Shown: positions 8,027-17,436, counted from the first letter of the stretch. The stretch is DNA of 64,000 bases from Luteimonas mephitis DSM 12574 (GCF_000422305.1 NZ_AULN01000014.1:124001-188000); one strand, 5' to 3'. Numbers and translations: made by a program. The notes: a model not told the origin generated them from the letters alone.

Positions 8027-8737
8027 ATGCCACGTCCGTCAGTTTCCAGCCGGCTCGAGCGCAGGCTTGCCTGCCACCAGGCCCTGCACGATCCCGCGCG
8101 CGAACCGCGCAACGGCCTGCGCTGGCTGCCGGAACTGCGCCGCTGGCAGGCCACGCGCCTGCGCGCCAGCTTTGCCCACTTCCTCGCCGATCCCAGCCGC
8201 AGGCCGGCAGCGGAGTTCTTCCTTGACGACGTCTACGGCGACCGCGATTTCACCCGCCGCGACGCCGACATCGCGCGCGTGCTGCCGATGATGCAGCGGC
8301 TGTTGCCGGAGAAGCTGCTGGTCACGGTGGCCGATGCAATCGAACTCGGTGCGCTGACCCAGGCCCTGGACCTGCGGATGGCGCACGCGCTGCAGGCGCT
8401 GGCGCCGCGGCGCAGGAAGCTGGACGAGGCGCTGTACGCGCAAGCCTACCGCGAGGTCGGCCTGCCGCGGCTGCGCGGGCGCCAGATCGACCTGATCGAC
8501 CGCGTCGGCAGCGGCTTCGGCCGCGCGTTGAAACTGCCGGGCGTCGCCGCGCTGCTGGCGTTCTCGCGCGGCCCGGCGAAACTGGCCGGGTTGAGCGAGC
8601 TGCAGGGATTCCTGGAGCGCGGCGTGGCGGCGTTCGAGGAACTGGGCGATGCCGACGCCTTCGTGGCCGAGATCGAGCGATCCGAACGCAAGGCGTCGCA
8701 GCGGTTGTTCGCCGGGCATCCGCGGCCTTTCGACTGA
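8027..8737 (+). CDS. FFLEELY-motif family protein
   Basis: A 236-aa cytoplasmic protein of unknown function. It carries the landmark AAEFFLDDVYGDRDFTRRDA (about residues 62-81), corresponding to the FFLEELY motif for which this proteobacterial family is named. It continues in predicted helices such as LLPEKLLVTVADAIELGAL. ATG at 8027 is chosen from the frame and the start of conserved text; no strong ribosome site is visible. It is divergent from the patatin gene and convergent with the PHA-system gene. No catalytic motif can be seen. Confidence 0.75.
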   Translation: MPRPSVSSRLERRLACHQALHDPAREPRNGLRWLPELRRWQATRLRASFAHFLADPSRRPAAEFFLDDVYGDRDFTRRDADIARVLPMMQRLLPEKLLVTVADAIELGALTQALDLRMAHALQALAPRRRKLDEALYAQAYREVGLPRLRGRQIDLIDRVGSGFGRALKLPGVAALLAFSRGPAKLAGLSELQGFLERGVAAFEELGDADAFVAEIERSERKASQRLFAGHPRPFD

Positions 8738-9013
8738 TTACGAGAATTTTTCGTCCAGCACCTTGCGGATTTCCGATTCCACGGTGCCCTGGAACGCCGA
8801 GAGCAGCATGCCCAGCCGCGCGGTGACGTGCAGGTCGTCCTTGCCCACCGCGATCCGGCCGTCGACGCCGGGGCGCTTGAAATGCATGTCGTCGCCGTCC
8901 CAGCCGTACTCGAAGTCGAAGCGGTCGGCCAGTTTCCTGGCCACGTCTTCCACGGCCTTGCGCGCCTTGCCGAGCGGGAGGGAGTGCTTGTGCTGGATGT
9001 CGATGCCGGCCAT
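8738..9013 (-). CDS. Polyhydroxyalkanoic acid system family protein
   Basis: A 91-aa protein with the family pattern: IQHKHSLPLGKARKAVEDVA, FEYGWDGDDMHFKRPGVDGR, then LGMLLSAFQGTVESEIRKVL. This is the small protein repeatedly found with PHA granule genes (PHA_gran_rgn family). Its molecular role is not established. The start at 9013 (MAGIDIQ) gives the usual family length. Its stop abuts the stop of the convergent FFLEELY-type gene (8737/8738). Together with the two phasin-like genes it marks a PHA-related locus. Confidence 0.85.
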   Translation of the reverse strand: MAGIDIQHKHSLPLGKARKAVEDVARKLADRFDFEYGWDGDDMHFKRPGVDGRIAVGKDDLHVTARLGMLLSAFQGTVESEIRKVLDEKFS

Positions 9014-9100
9014 GCCTGGCTCCGGTGGGAGTGATGCACGCATTCTGTGGCCGCCGGCCGCGCCATCCAAGTGCCGGGCGGCATGCTAGATTTCCGCGGC

Positions 9101-9916
9101 ATGGAACTCCTGAAACTGCGCCTCGCCGATGACCACCATTCCGAGCTGCCGCTCGGCGTCGGCGTGCATGCCGTCGGCCCGCTGGACGGGCGCGACGGCC
9201 AGTTCGGGCTGATCGACGACACGCAGGCGGCGCGGGTGAGGTTTTGCGTCGATCGCCGCGGCGTCTGGCTGACGGTGGCCGAGGGCGGGCGCGGCGTGCA
9301 CGTGAACGGGCGCGAGATCCGGCGCATGGCCATGCTGCGCGTGGGCGATGCGGTCTACGTCGACGGCGTGGAGATGCGCGTGGTCGGGCCCGAGCCACCG
9401 GAATTGCCCGGTGCGGCGCTGCAGGAGGCGGCATCCGATGCGATCGGCGACCCGCGCATGGTGCTGCGCGGCGTTGGCGGTCAGTACCACGGCCGCAGCT
9501 TCACGCTCGAGCATCCGCGCCTGGTCGGCCGCAGCCCCGAAGCGGACATCCGTATCGATGACCCCACGTTCGCCGACCGCCACGCGCGCCTGGACCTTGT
9601 GGGCGACAGCATTGTGCTGCGCGACCTGGGTTCGGCCGAAGGCACGCTGGTCAACGGCGAGCCGATGCGCGACGCGCTGCTCAGGCCGGGTGACCAGGTG
9701 GTGTTCGATGCGCACCATCGTTTCGTGGTCGAGGCGCCGATGCGGGGCAAGGGCGCGCGCGACCAGGCGCAGGAACGCCAGGCCAATGCGGCCGTCGCCG
9801 AGGAGGCCGCGCAAGCCACGCAGCCGGCGTCGCCCTGGCGCCTGCCGTGGCTGCTGCTGGCGGCAGTGGCGATCGCCGGGCTACTGGCGCTGCTGCTGCT
9901 GTTCGGCAGCGGCTGA
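9101..9916 (+). CDS. FHA-domain membrane protein
   Basis: A predicted 271-aa protein with two forkhead-associated modules. The first is degenerate (about 1-110, VHVNGREIRRMAMLRVGDAV). The second is canonical (about 135-215): LVGRSPEADIRIDDPTFADR, the RHARL turn and LGSAEGTLVNG, i.e. the GR...S...N residues that bind phosphothreonine. A basic-acidic linker leads to one C-terminal transmembrane helix (LLLAAVAIAGLLALLLL), so the domains face the cytoplasm if it is tail-anchored. ATG 9101 is preferred; 9083 is possible, and neither has a clear ribosome site. No kinase lies nearby. Its 3' end overlaps msrQ on the other strand by 36 bases. Confidence 0.82.
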   Translation: MELLKLRLADDHHSELPLGVGVHAVGPLDGRDGQFGLIDDTQAARVRFCVDRRGVWLTVAEGGRGVHVNGREIRRMAMLRVGDAVYVDGVEMRVVGPEPPELPGAALQEAASDAIGDPRMVLRGVGGQYHGRSFTLEHPRLVGRSPEADIRIDDPTFADRHARLDLVGDSIVLRDLGSAEGTLVNGEPMRDALLRPGDQVVFDAHHRFVVEAPMRGKGARDQAQERQANAAVAEEAAQATQPASPWRLPWLLLAAVAIAGLLALLLLFGSG

Positions 9917-10627
9917 CTGCTGGCCCGGGCGAGGTTGCTTGCCGCCGGAGCCGGCCTGGCGCGCGACGTCGGGACGTCGTTCCGGCCGGGCCGGTGCCCG
10001 GACCGCGGCGCGCCGCTTCGCCAGCCACTTCCACGCCCGCCAGCCGAGCAGGGCCGCGAGGATCGCCGCGTACAGCGCCGGTTCGCGGATGTCGGATTTC
10101 ACCAGCCACCAGAAGTGCAGCACCGCCAGCACGCCGACGGCGTAGACCAGCTTATGCAGGCGGCCCCAGTTGCGGCCCAGGCGGCGGATCCAGCCTTGCG
10201 TGGAGGTGATCGCCAACGGCAGCAGCAACAGCCATGCGGCGAAGCCGACGGTGATGTACGGCCGCTTGGCGATGTCCTCGAAGACCTGGGTCCAGTAGCC
10301 GCGCAGATCGAGGACCAGGTAGGCGGAAAAGTGCAGGCAGGCGTAGGCGAATGCATATAGGCCGAGCATGCGCCGGAAGCGCACCAGCGCCGGCTTGTTG
10401 GTGAGCTGGCGCAGCGGCGTGATTGCCAGCGCCACCATCAGCAGGCGCAGCGCCCACAGGCCGAGGCGGTGTTCGATCTCGGCCACCGGGTCCGCGCCCA
10501 GCGCATCGCTGTTGGTGCTGTAGACGTCCCAGAACTGCCACGCGAGGATCGCCAGCGGAGTGAGCGCCAGCGCGTGGACGACGGTCTTGGCGGCGATGAT
10601 GGACGCCGGGGTCTTGCGTGGCGGCAT
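9881..10627 (-). CDS. msrQ: MsrQ, haem-binding membrane subunit
   Basis: A 248-aa protein with about six transmembrane helices of the ferric-reductase-like (YedZ) fold. Conserved histidines likely bind haem b: EIEHRLGLWALR, the H in AYACLHFSAYL, GRLHKLVY and VLHFWWLVKSD. MsrQ passes electrons from the quinone pool or flavin to MsrP, which repairs oxidised methionine in periplasmic proteins. It sits downstream of msrP on the same strand, about 100 bases away, as expected for an operon. The Gln/Arg-rich tail after residue 205 is extra and overlaps the FHA gene's 3' end. Confidence 0.93.
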   Translation of the reverse strand: MPPRKTPASIIAAKTVVHALALTPLAILAWQFWDVYSTNSDALGADPVAEIEHRLGLWALRLLMVALAITPLRQLTNKPALVRFRRMLGLYAFAYACLHFSAYLVLDLRGYWTQVFEDIAKRPYITVGFAAWLLLLPLAITSTQGWIRRLGRNWGRLHKLVYAVGVLAVLHFWWLVKSDIREPALYAAILAALLGWRAWKWLAKRRAAVRAPARPERRPDVARQAGSGGKQPRPGQQSAAAEQQQQRQ

Positions 10628-10731
10628 GGGTCAGCTCCGCACGGACTTTCGCAGGAGCGACGGAAGCCGCGATTGACGCGAGGCGCCGTGGCTTCCGCTA
10701 TTCCCGCACGGATAACGCGGTGCGCCGGCGC

Positions 10732-11700
10732 TCAGAACCACTTCTTCAGGTCCAGTCCCGCGTACATCGAGGCGACCTGGTCGCCATAGCCGTTGTAGAT
10801 GCGCGTCGGGATGCGCTCGGCGAACAGCTTGCTGGCCTTGCCGGCGATGCGGCGTTCGGTCTTCTGGCTCCAGCGAGGGTGGTCGACGTTCGGGTTGACG
10901 TTGCTGAAGAAGCCGTACTCCGAAGGTTGCAGGTCGTGCCACGCGGTCTCCGGCATCTTCTCGACGAAGTCGATCGCGACGATCGACTTGATGCCCTTGA
11001 AACCGTATTTCCACGGCACCACCAGCCGCAGCGGCGCACCGTTCTGCTGCGGCAGCGGCTTGCCGTACAGCCCGGTGGCGAGCAGGGTCAGCGGGTGCAT
11101 CGCCTCGTCCATGCGCAGGCCTTCGCGGTAAGGCCAGTTGATCGAGCGGTAGCGCACGCCCGGCATCTGTTTCGGGTCGGCCAGCGAGGTGAACGCGACG
11201 TACTTCGCCTTCGAGGTCGGCTCGAACTTCTTCAGCACCTCGCCCAGCGGCACGCCCAGCCACGGGATCACCATCGACCAGCCTTCCACGCAGCGCATGC
11301 GGTACACGCGCTCCTCCGGCGACAGGCCCTTGAGCAGGTTGTCGAGCGACAGCGCGCCGCGCTTCGCGCATTCGCCGCCCACCGCGATCGACCACGGACG
11401 GGTGCGCAAGGTCTTCGCCGCGCGCGAGGGGTCGCTCTTGCCGGTGCCGAACTCGTAGAAGTTGTTGTAGCTGGTGATGTCGTCGAGGCGGGTCAGTTCC
11501 TCGTCGGTGCGGAAGCCCGAGCGGGCCTGCGCGGGGGTGATGGCTGTCTTTGGCGGGGGGGGCGGCTCGGCCTCGGCGCAGCCGGCGAGCGTGAGCGCGG
11601 GTGCCGCGGCGAAGACCGCGAGCAGCTGCCGGCGCTGCCGGTAGACGGTTTCATCGGTGATCGCGGAAGCGGGGATCCGCAGGGCGTCTCGCAGGGACAT
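10732..11700 (-). CDS. msrP: MsrP, periplasmic methionine sulfoxide reductase catalytic subunit
   Basis: A 322-aa molybdoenzyme. The N-terminus (MSLRDALRIPASAITDETVY) leads into RRQLLAVFAAAP, a twin-arginine signal followed by a hydrophobic stretch ending AGC. The body has the sulfite-oxidase fold with the molybdopterin-ligand cysteine in YRMRCVEGWSMV and a later LVVPWKYGFKG segment. It reduces Met-sulfoxide (R and S) in the periplasm with electrons from MsrQ. Start 11700 matches the conserved N-terminus; the open frame continues upstream but without coding character. Confidence 0.94.
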   Translation of the reverse strand: MSLRDALRIPASAITDETVYRQRRQLLAVFAAAPALTLAGCAEAEPPPPPKTAITPAQARSGFRTDEELTRLDDITSYNNFYEFGTGKSDPSRAAKTLRTRPWSIAVGGECAKRGALSLDNLLKGLSPEERVYRMRCVEGWSMVIPWLGVPLGEVLKKFEPTSKAKYVAFTSLADPKQMPGVRYRSINWPYREGLRMDEAMHPLTLLATGLYGKPLPQQNGAPLRLVVPWKYGFKGIKSIVAIDFVEKMPETAWHDLQPSEYGFFSNVNPNVDHPRWSQKTERRIAGKASKLFAERIPTRIYNGYGDQVASMYAGLDLKKWF

Positions 11701-11897
11701 GGGGAGGTTCCGGGGCGGCAGTATGGATAGGACGCGCGGAATGGCCGGAAATTCCCCCGCCAATCCGTGTTGCGCTGCGGCATACTTGGGGCGCAGCCGG
11801 TGGTCGTCCGTCCCGAGCCTAGCACCGAGGGCCACGCCCGATGCTCGGCGGCGGGCGCCCATCCAGCCCAGGGTCATCCAGCCAACAGGAACCGCCG

Positions 11898-12995
11898 ATG
11901 TCGCGCGCCTACAACTTCGCCGCCGGTCCCGCCGCGCTCCCCGAACCGGTCCTGCACCAGGCGCAGGCCGAACTGCTCGAATGGAACGGCGCGCGCGCCT
12001 CGATCGCCGAGATCAGCCATCGCAGTCCCGAGTTCATGCAGGTGGCGGCCGAGGCCGAGGCCGACCTGCGCAGCCTGCTGTCGATCCCCGACGACTACGC
12101 GGTGCTGTTCCTGTCCGGCGGCGCGACCACGCAGCAGGCCCTGGTTGCGCTCAACTTCGCCGCGCCCGGGCAGGCGGCCGACTACGTGGTCAGCGGCCAC
12201 TGGGGCAAGGTCGCGCTGAAGCAGGTGCAGGCGTACGTGAGCGCGAACATCGCCGCCAGCGGCGAGGCCGAAGGCTTCCGCGACATTCCGCCGGCATCGC
12301 AGTGGCGGCTGTCGAAGGACGCCGCCTACCTGCACGTCACCGCCAACGAAACCATCCACGGCGTCGAGTTCCGCCCGCAGTGGGGATCGCTGCCCGATAC
12401 CGGCGACGTGCCGCTGTTCGCCGACTTCAGCTCCAGCATCGCTTCCGAACCGCTGGACGTGTCGCGCTACGGGCTGATCTACGCCGGTGCGCAGAAGAAC
12501 CTCGGGCCGGTGGGCGTCACCGTGGTGATCGTGCGCCGCGACCTGCTCGAACGCGCCGGCCAGCCGCGCGCGGACATCTTCAATTACGCCTCGCACGCGA
12601 AGGCGGGTTCGATGCTCAACACGCCGCCCAGCTACAACTGGTATCTCGCCGGGCTGGTGTTCAAGTGGATGCTGGCCGAAGGCGGGGTCGACGAATTCGC
12701 GCGTCGCAGCGCGGAGAAGTCACGGTTGCTGTATGCGGCCATCGACGGCTCCGGCGGCTTCTATCGCAACGAGGTTGCGCCGAACGTGAGGTCGCGCATG
12801 AACTTGCCGTTCTTCCTGCACGACGACGCACTGACCGCCGGCTTCCTCACGCAGGCGAAAGCGGCGGGGTTGCTGGGGCTCAAGGGTCACCGCGTGCTGG
12901 GCGGAATTCGCGCCTCGATCTACAACGCCATGCCGGTGGATGGCGTGCAGGCGCTGGTGGATTTCATGCACGATTTCCGGCAGCGGCATGGCTGA
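11898..12995 (+). CDS. serC: Phosphoserine aminotransferase
   Basis: A 365-aa PLP enzyme of the SerC family. It starts [15 protein letters not shown], with SGGATTQQ in the phosphate-binding region and the PLP lysine in [12 protein letters not shown] near residue 200. It transfers an amino group from glutamate to 3-phosphohydroxypyruvate in serine synthesis and to the homologous pyridoxine-pathway intermediate. It is the first gene of a serC-pheA-hisC-aroA row on the plus strand, an order common in gammaproteobacteria. Confidence 0.96.
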   Translation: MSRAYNFAAGPAALPEPVLHQAQAELLEWNGARASIAEISHRSPEFMQVAAEAEADLRSLLSIPDDYAVLFLSGGATTQQALVALNFAAPGQAADYVVSGHWGKVALKQVQAYVSANIAASGEAEGFRDIPPASQWRLSKDAAYLHVTANETIHGVEFRPQWGSLPDTGDVPLFADFSSSIASEPLDVSRYGLIYAGAQKNLGPVGVTVVIVRRDLLERAGQPRADIFNYASHAKAGSMLNTPPSYNWYLAGLVFKWMLAEGGVDEFARRSAEKSRLLYAAIDGSGGFYRNEVAPNVRSRMNLPFFLHDDALTAGFLTQAKAAGLLGLKGHRVLGGIRASIYNAMPVDGVQALVDFMHDFRQRHG

Positions 12996-13035
12996 CGGAG
13001 CTGGGCGCAGGAGTGCGCCATGCGCGCGATACCTG

Positions 13036-13080
13036 CGGAATCCGGCGAAGAAGATCGCGCCCATGGGGCGCTCCTACGGA
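13036..13080. repeat. Xanthomonad-type intergenic palindromic repeat
   Basis: The text GATCGCGCCCATGGGGCGCTCCTACGGAATGA lies in two overlapping pieces here, built around a GCGCCCATGGGGCGC-like palindrome. Related pieces (CAGGAGCGACGGAAGCCGCGA) occur at about 10650-10671. These are dispersed intergenic repeats of the family; this copy lies between serC and pheA. Confidence 0.45.
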
Positions 13081-13091
13081 ATGACGAATCG

Positions 13092-14270
13092 ATGACACCA
13101 CCGCGCGCGACCACGAAGAAGCCGGCGAAGAAAGCCGATGCCGGGACCGCTGCGCCCAAGGGTGCGGCCAGGCCGAAGGAATCCAGGGCGGCGAAGCCCG
13201 ACCTGCTCGCCGTGCGCGCGCAGATCGACGGCATCGACCGCGAGATCCAGTCGCTGATCGCCGAGCGCGCGCTGTTCGCGCACCAGGTCGGCAAGGCCAA
13301 GGGCAAGCGCGCGGCGGCGGTGGAGTACTACCGCCCCGAGCGCGAGGCGCAGGTATTGCGGCGCGTGGTCGACCGCAACGACGGCCCGCTGTCGGACGAG
13401 GTGCTGGTGCGGCTGTTCCGCGAAATCATGTCAGCGTGCCTGGCGCAGCAAGAGCCGCTGAAGATCGGCTACCTCGGCCCGGAGGGCACGTTCTCGCAGC
13501 AGGCGGTACACAAGCAGTTCGGGCATTCGGCCAAGGGCCTGCCGCTGGCGAGCGTGGAGGAGGTGTTCGACGAGGTCGCCTCCGGCGCGGCGGACTTTGG
13601 CGTGGTGCCGGTGGAGAATTCAGGGCAGGGCACGATCCAGTCCACGCTCGACCTGTTCCTCACCTCGCCGCTGATGATCTGCGGCGAAGTCGAGCTGCGC
13701 GTGCACCAGTACCTGCTGTCGCGCACCGGCCACGTCGAGGACATCGAGCGCGTCTACTCGCACGGGCTGTCGCTGGCGCAGTGCCGCAACTGGCTGCGCA
13801 AGAACCTGCCGGGCGTGGAGAAACAGGCCGTGGCCAGCAACGCCGAGGCGGTGCGCCGGGCGAAGAAGTCCGACGATGCCGCGGCGATCGCCGGCGAGAA
13901 CGCCGCGCACGTCTACGGGATGAAGGTCGTCGCCGGCCCGATCCAGGATCGCAGCGACAACACCACGCGCTTCCTGGTGATCGGCCGCGCCTCGTTCCCG
14001 CCGTCGGGCAACGACCGCACCTCGCTGATGGTCTCGATCCGCGACCAGCCCGGCGCGCTGTACAGGATCCTCGAACCGCTGGCGCGGCGCGGGATCAGCA
14101 TGAACCGCATCGAGTCGCGGCCCGACCACGGCGCGCTGTGGCAGTACGCATTCTTCATCGACGTCAGCGGCCACGCCGAGGAATCGCCGCTGAAGGATGC
14201 GCTGGCCGAGATCGACCGCTATGCGGGCGACGTGCGCGTGCTGGGTTCGTATCCGGTTGCGGTGCCGTGA
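13092..14270 (+). CDS. pheA: Bifunctional chorismate mutase / prephenate dehydratase
   Basis: A 392-aa P-protein. An AroQ chorismate mutase domain occupies about 37-120 (VRAQIDGIDREIQSLIAERA, then YYRPEREAQVL). Prephenate dehydratase follows from about 124 (IGYLGPEGTFSQQA, VPVENSGQG, the catalytic TR in NTTRFLVIG near 303). A C-terminal ACT domain (about 315-390, with ESRP) gives feedback regulation by phenylalanine. It converts chorismate via prephenate to phenylpyruvate. Residues 1-35 are an unusual Lys/Ala/Pro-rich extension. Start 13092 is provisional because the ribosome site is weak. Confidence 0.95.
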   Translation: MTPPRATTKKPAKKADAGTAAPKGAARPKESRAAKPDLLAVRAQIDGIDREIQSLIAERALFAHQVGKAKGKRAAAVEYYRPEREAQVLRRVVDRNDGPLSDEVLVRLFREIMSACLAQQEPLKIGYLGPEGTFSQQAVHKQFGHSAKGLPLASVEEVFDEVASGAADFGVVPVENSGQGTIQSTLDLFLTSPLMICGEVELRVHQYLLSRTGHVEDIERVYSHGLSLAQCRNWLRKNLPGVEKQAVASNAEAVRRAKKSDDAAAIAGENAAHVYGMKVVAGPIQDRSDNTTRFLVIGRASFPPSGNDRTSLMVSIRDQPGALYRILEPLARRGISMNRIESRPDHGALWQYAFFIDVSGHAEESPLKDALAEIDRYAGDVRVLGSYPVAVP

Positions 14271-15460
14271 TGAGGCCGGGATCCGGGAGTGGGGATTCGG
14301 GATTCGGAACAGCGGGCGATGCTTCGGCCGAATCGCTTGTGGTGCCGGCCGTGCGCGGGCTGCGTGCCTACGATCCGGGCCACGACCTGGTCGCGCTGCG
14401 GCGGCGGTTTGCACCGGGCGGGCTGGTGGAGCTGGGTTCGAACGAAAATCCCTACGGCCCCGGCCCGCGGGCGCGCGAAGCCGCGGCGGCGGTACTGGGC
14501 GAACTGCATCGCTATCCCGATCCGCTCGGCGGCGACCTCAAGCGCGCGCTGGCGGCGAAGCACGGCGTGGACGCGGCGCAGGTCATTCTCGGCAACGGGT
14601 CGCATGAGCTGCTGATGCAGCTGGCGCAGGTGTTCGCCGGGCCGGGCGTGGACGTGGCGATGTCGCAGTTCGGCTTCGCGGTGTATGCGATTGCGGCGCA
14701 GGCAGTCGGCGCCAACCTGCGCATCGCGCCGGCGCTGCCGCGCGATGCCGGCATGCCGCGCGGGCATGACCTCGATGCGATCGCCACGACGATCACGCCG
14801 GAGACCCGGCTGGTGTACCTGGCCAACCCCAACAACCCGACCGGGACGTGGTTCGCGCACGATGCCTTCGCCACATTCCTCGCCCGCGTGCCGGGCGACA
14901 CGCTGGTGGTGATCGATGAGGCCTACGCCGAGATCGCCGACGCGCCGGATTTCGCTTCCGCGCTGCCGCTGCTGGCGGCGCATCGCAACCTCGTGGTCAC
15001 CCGCACCTTCAGCAAGGCCTACGCGCTGGCGGGCCTGCGCGTGGGCTATGCGGTTGCGCACCCCGACGTGATCGCGCTGCTTGAACGCCTGCGCGAAAGC
15101 TTCAACGTCAACGCGGTTGCGCTGGCCGCAGCCGAGGCCGCGCTGGGCGACGACGACTGGCTGCGCGAAACGCTGGCAGCCAATGCCACGCAACGCGATC
15201 TTCTTGCCGCGGCGCTGCGCGAGCGCGGCTGGCCGGTGTCGCCGTCGCAGACCAACTTCCTGCTGGTCGAATTCGGCGAAGACACCGCGCGGCTCGAACA
15301 GGGCTTGCTCGCGCGCGGCGTCGTCCTGCGCCCGATGGCCGGCTACGGCCTGCCACAGTGCTCGCGGATCAGTGTCGGCAGCGCCGCGGAGAACCGCGCG
15401 CTGCTGGCAGCGCTGGACGAGTTGGCTTCGGGCAGCGAATTTTCCGGAGTGGCGCGATGA
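14270..15460 (+). CDS. hisC: Histidinol-phosphate-type aminotransferase
   Basis: A 396-aa fold-type I PLP enzyme. Landmarks are LGSNENPYGPGP near residue 58, NPNNPTGTW near 185, DEAYAEIAD, and the PLP lysine in TFSKAYALAGLRVGY near 245. The family acts on histidinol phosphate or, in a pheA-aroA context, on phenylpyruvate and related aromatic keto acids. The gene neighbours suggest the aromatic role. The start ATG overlaps the pheA stop by one base (TGATG), indicating translational coupling. The first 25 codons (GSGSGDSGFG) come from a GGGATTCGG-type repeat, so the true start might be further in. Confidence 0.88.
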   Translation: MRPGSGSGDSGFGTAGDASAESLVVPAVRGLRAYDPGHDLVALRRRFAPGGLVELGSNENPYGPGPRAREAAAAVLGELHRYPDPLGGDLKRALAAKHGVDAAQVILGNGSHELLMQLAQVFAGPGVDVAMSQFGFAVYAIAAQAVGANLRIAPALPRDAGMPRGHDLDAIATTITPETRLVYLANPNNPTGTWFAHDAFATFLARVPGDTLVVIDEAYAEIADAPDFASALPLLAAHRNLVVTRTFSKAYALAGLRVGYAVAHPDVIALLERLRESFNVNAVALAAAEAALGDDDWLRETLAANATQRDLLAAALRERGWPVSPSQTNFLLVEFGEDTARLEQGLLARGVVLRPMAGYGLPQCSRISVGSAAENRALLAALDELASGSEFSGVAR

Positions 15461-16773
15461 CCGCATCGCAGCGCACGGACTGGATTGCCTCCAGCGGAGC
15501 GCCGCTGCACGGAGAGCTGGAGATCCCCGGCGATAAATCCATCTCGCACCGCGCGGTGATGCTGGCCGCGCTGGCCGACGGCACATCGCACATCGACGGC
15601 TTCCTCGAAGGCGCGGACACGCGCGCCACGGCGACGATCCTGGCGCGGATGGGCGTGCGGATCGAAGCGCCGTCGCCGTCGCAGCGGATCGTCCATGGCG
15701 TCGGCGTCGGTGGCCTGCGTGCGCCGGACGGCGTGCTCGACTGCGGCAACGCGGGCACCGGCATGCGCCTGCTCGCGGGGCTGCTGGCCGCGCAGCCGTT
15801 CGACAGCGTACTGGCTGGCGATGCGTCCCTGTCGCGGCGCCCGATGGGGCGCGTGATCGAGCCGCTGTCGCGCATGGGTGCACGGATCGACGCGGAGGAC
15901 AACGGCCTGCCGCCGCTGCGCATCCACGGCGGGCGGCCATTGCACGGCATCGACTTCGAGTCGCCCGTCGCCAGCGCGCAGGTCAAGTCCGCGGTGCTGC
16001 TGGCAGGACTGCAGGCGCGCGGCGGGACATCGGTGCGCGAACCACACCCGACCCGCGACTACACCGAGCGGATGCTGTCCGCGTTCGGCGTCGACATCGA
16101 GTTCTCGCCGGGGTTCGCGCGCCTGCGCGGAGGCCAGCGCCTGCGCGCGACCGACATCGCCGTGCCGGCGGATTTTTCCTCGGCCGCGTTTTTCATCGTC
16201 GCCGCGACGCTGGTGCCCGGTTCCGTACTGCGCCTGCGCGCCGTGGGCCTGAATCCACGCCGCACCGGCCTGCTGGCCGCGCTGCGCGCGATGGGCGCCG
16301 ATATCGTCGAAGAACGCCACGACAGCCACGGCGGCGAACCGATCGCGGACCTGCTGGTCCGCCATGCGCCGCTGCATGGCATCGCGGTGCCCGAGGTGCT
16401 GGTCGCGGACATGATCGACGAGTTTCCGATCCTCGCCATCGCGGCGGCCTGTGCGCAGGGCACGACGATCGTCAGTGGTGCCGCCGAACTGCGGGTCAAG
16501 GAATCGGACCGGATCGCGGCGATGGCCGCCGGCCTGCGTGCGCTGGGCGGCCGCGTCGAGGAGCGGCCCGACGGGGTGCTGATCGAGGGCAGCGCGCTGC
16601 ACGGCGGGAGCATCGAAAGCCTGGGCGACCACCGCATCGCCATGGCGTTCGCCGTTGCGGGCCAGCTTGCGGAAGAAGAAGTGACGATCGTCGACGTCGC
16701 CAACGTCGCCACTTCATTCCCTGGCTTCGACGCGCTCGCGAGGCAGTCCGGTTTCGGGCTGCGCGCGGCCTGA
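15457..16773 (+). CDS. aroA: 3-phosphoshikimate 1-carboxyvinyltransferase (EPSP synthase)
   Basis: A 438-aa enzyme of the shikimate pathway, transferring enolpyruvyl from PEP to shikimate-3-phosphate. Signature parts are the N-terminal PGDKSISHRAVML, the LDCGNAGTGMRLL loop, the SLSRRPM stretch, and ELRVKESDRI with DHRIAMAFAVAG at the C-terminus. The 4-base ATGA overlap with hisC implies coupled translation. It ends 13 bases before the stop of the convergent TonB-like gene. Confidence 0.97.
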   Translation: MTASQRTDWIASSGAPLHGELEIPGDKSISHRAVMLAALADGTSHIDGFLEGADTRATATILARMGVRIEAPSPSQRIVHGVGVGGLRAPDGVLDCGNAGTGMRLLAGLLAAQPFDSVLAGDASLSRRPMGRVIEPLSRMGARIDAEDNGLPPLRIHGGRPLHGIDFESPVASAQVKSAVLLAGLQARGGTSVREPHPTRDYTERMLSAFGVDIEFSPGFARLRGGQRLRATDIAVPADFSSAAFFIVAATLVPGSVLRLRAVGLNPRRTGLLAALRAMGADIVEERHDSHGGEPIADLLVRHAPLHGIAVPEVLVADMIDEFPILAIAAACAQGTTIVSGAAELRVKESDRIAAMAAGLRALGGRVEERPDGVLIEGSALHGGSIESLGDHRIAMAFAVAGQLAEEEVTIVDVANVATSFPGFDALARQSGFGLRAA

Positions 16774-16786
16774 CGGGATTGCCGCG

Positions 16787-17347
16787 CTACTGTTCGTCGA
16801 GCTTGTACTCGATCGGCACCTGGACACTCGATGCCACGGTCTTGCCGTTCCTGATCGCCGGATTGAACTTCGACGTGCGTACTTCGTTCATCGCCGCGCG
16901 GTCGAGGGTGCGCGAGCCGCTGCGCCTCACGATTTCCACGTCGCTGGCGTTGCCCAGTTCGTCCACCTGCGCCCTGACCACTACCGTGCCTTCCTCGCGG
17001 GCGCGGAACGCCTCGGGCGGATAGCTCGGCGCGAGTTGGTTGAGCAAGGTGGCATCGCGGTCCCGCGGCTGCGCCCTGGTGACTTTTTTCGGCGCGCGGG
17101 CCTTCTCCCGGGAAGGCTTGCTGGCGCCTTCCACCGGGGAACTCGGTGCGGGCGTCATCGCATCGCTGGTGGCCGCCGGCGGGGTCAGGTCGTTGATCGG
17201 CTCGGTGCCGGCATTGCGGTTGTAGAAGTACCAGGCAAACGCGATCAGCGCGATCAGCACCAGGATCCAGATCAGCGGGCTGCTGCCCTTGCGCGGCTCG
17301 TCGGGGGGCGGTGGATTGCCGCGCGGGTTGTTCATCGGGTCCGACAT
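16787..17347 (-). CDS. TonB-like energy transducer
   Basis: A 186-aa protein with an N-terminal cytoplasmic Pro-rich stretch, one transmembrane helix (about 25-43, LIWILVLIALIAFAWYF), a Lys/Pro linker and a C-terminal TonB domain. The domain shows LAPSYPPEAFRAREEGTVVV, VEIVRRSGSRTLDRAAM and a final VQVPIEYKL. It probably couples inner-membrane proton-motive force to outer-membrane receptors, or acts as a TonB paralogue. A paralogue with the same layout follows upstream at 17437-18078 on the same strand, suggesting tandem duplication. Confidence 0.86.
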   Translation of the reverse strand: MSDPMNNPRGNPPPPDEPRKGSSPLIWILVLIALIAFAWYFYNRNAGTEPINDLTPPAATSDAMTPAPSSPVEGASKPSREKARAPKKVTRAQPRDRDATLLNQLAPSYPPEAFRAREEGTVVVRAQVDELGNASDVEIVRRSGSRTLDRAAMNEVRTSKFNPAIRNGKTVASSVQVPIEYKLDEQ

Positions 17348-17436
17348 GGGGTGGCACTCTCGTGGTTCAGACGAACCGAGCGTTCCACAGTGGCCGTTGA
17401 GGCCGTGTCACGGCCGCACGCCTGTTCAGGGGCGCG

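Noticed and set aside
14219-15940. 573-codon frame antisense to hisC and aroA
   Set aside because: Shadow spanning two well-recognised genes.
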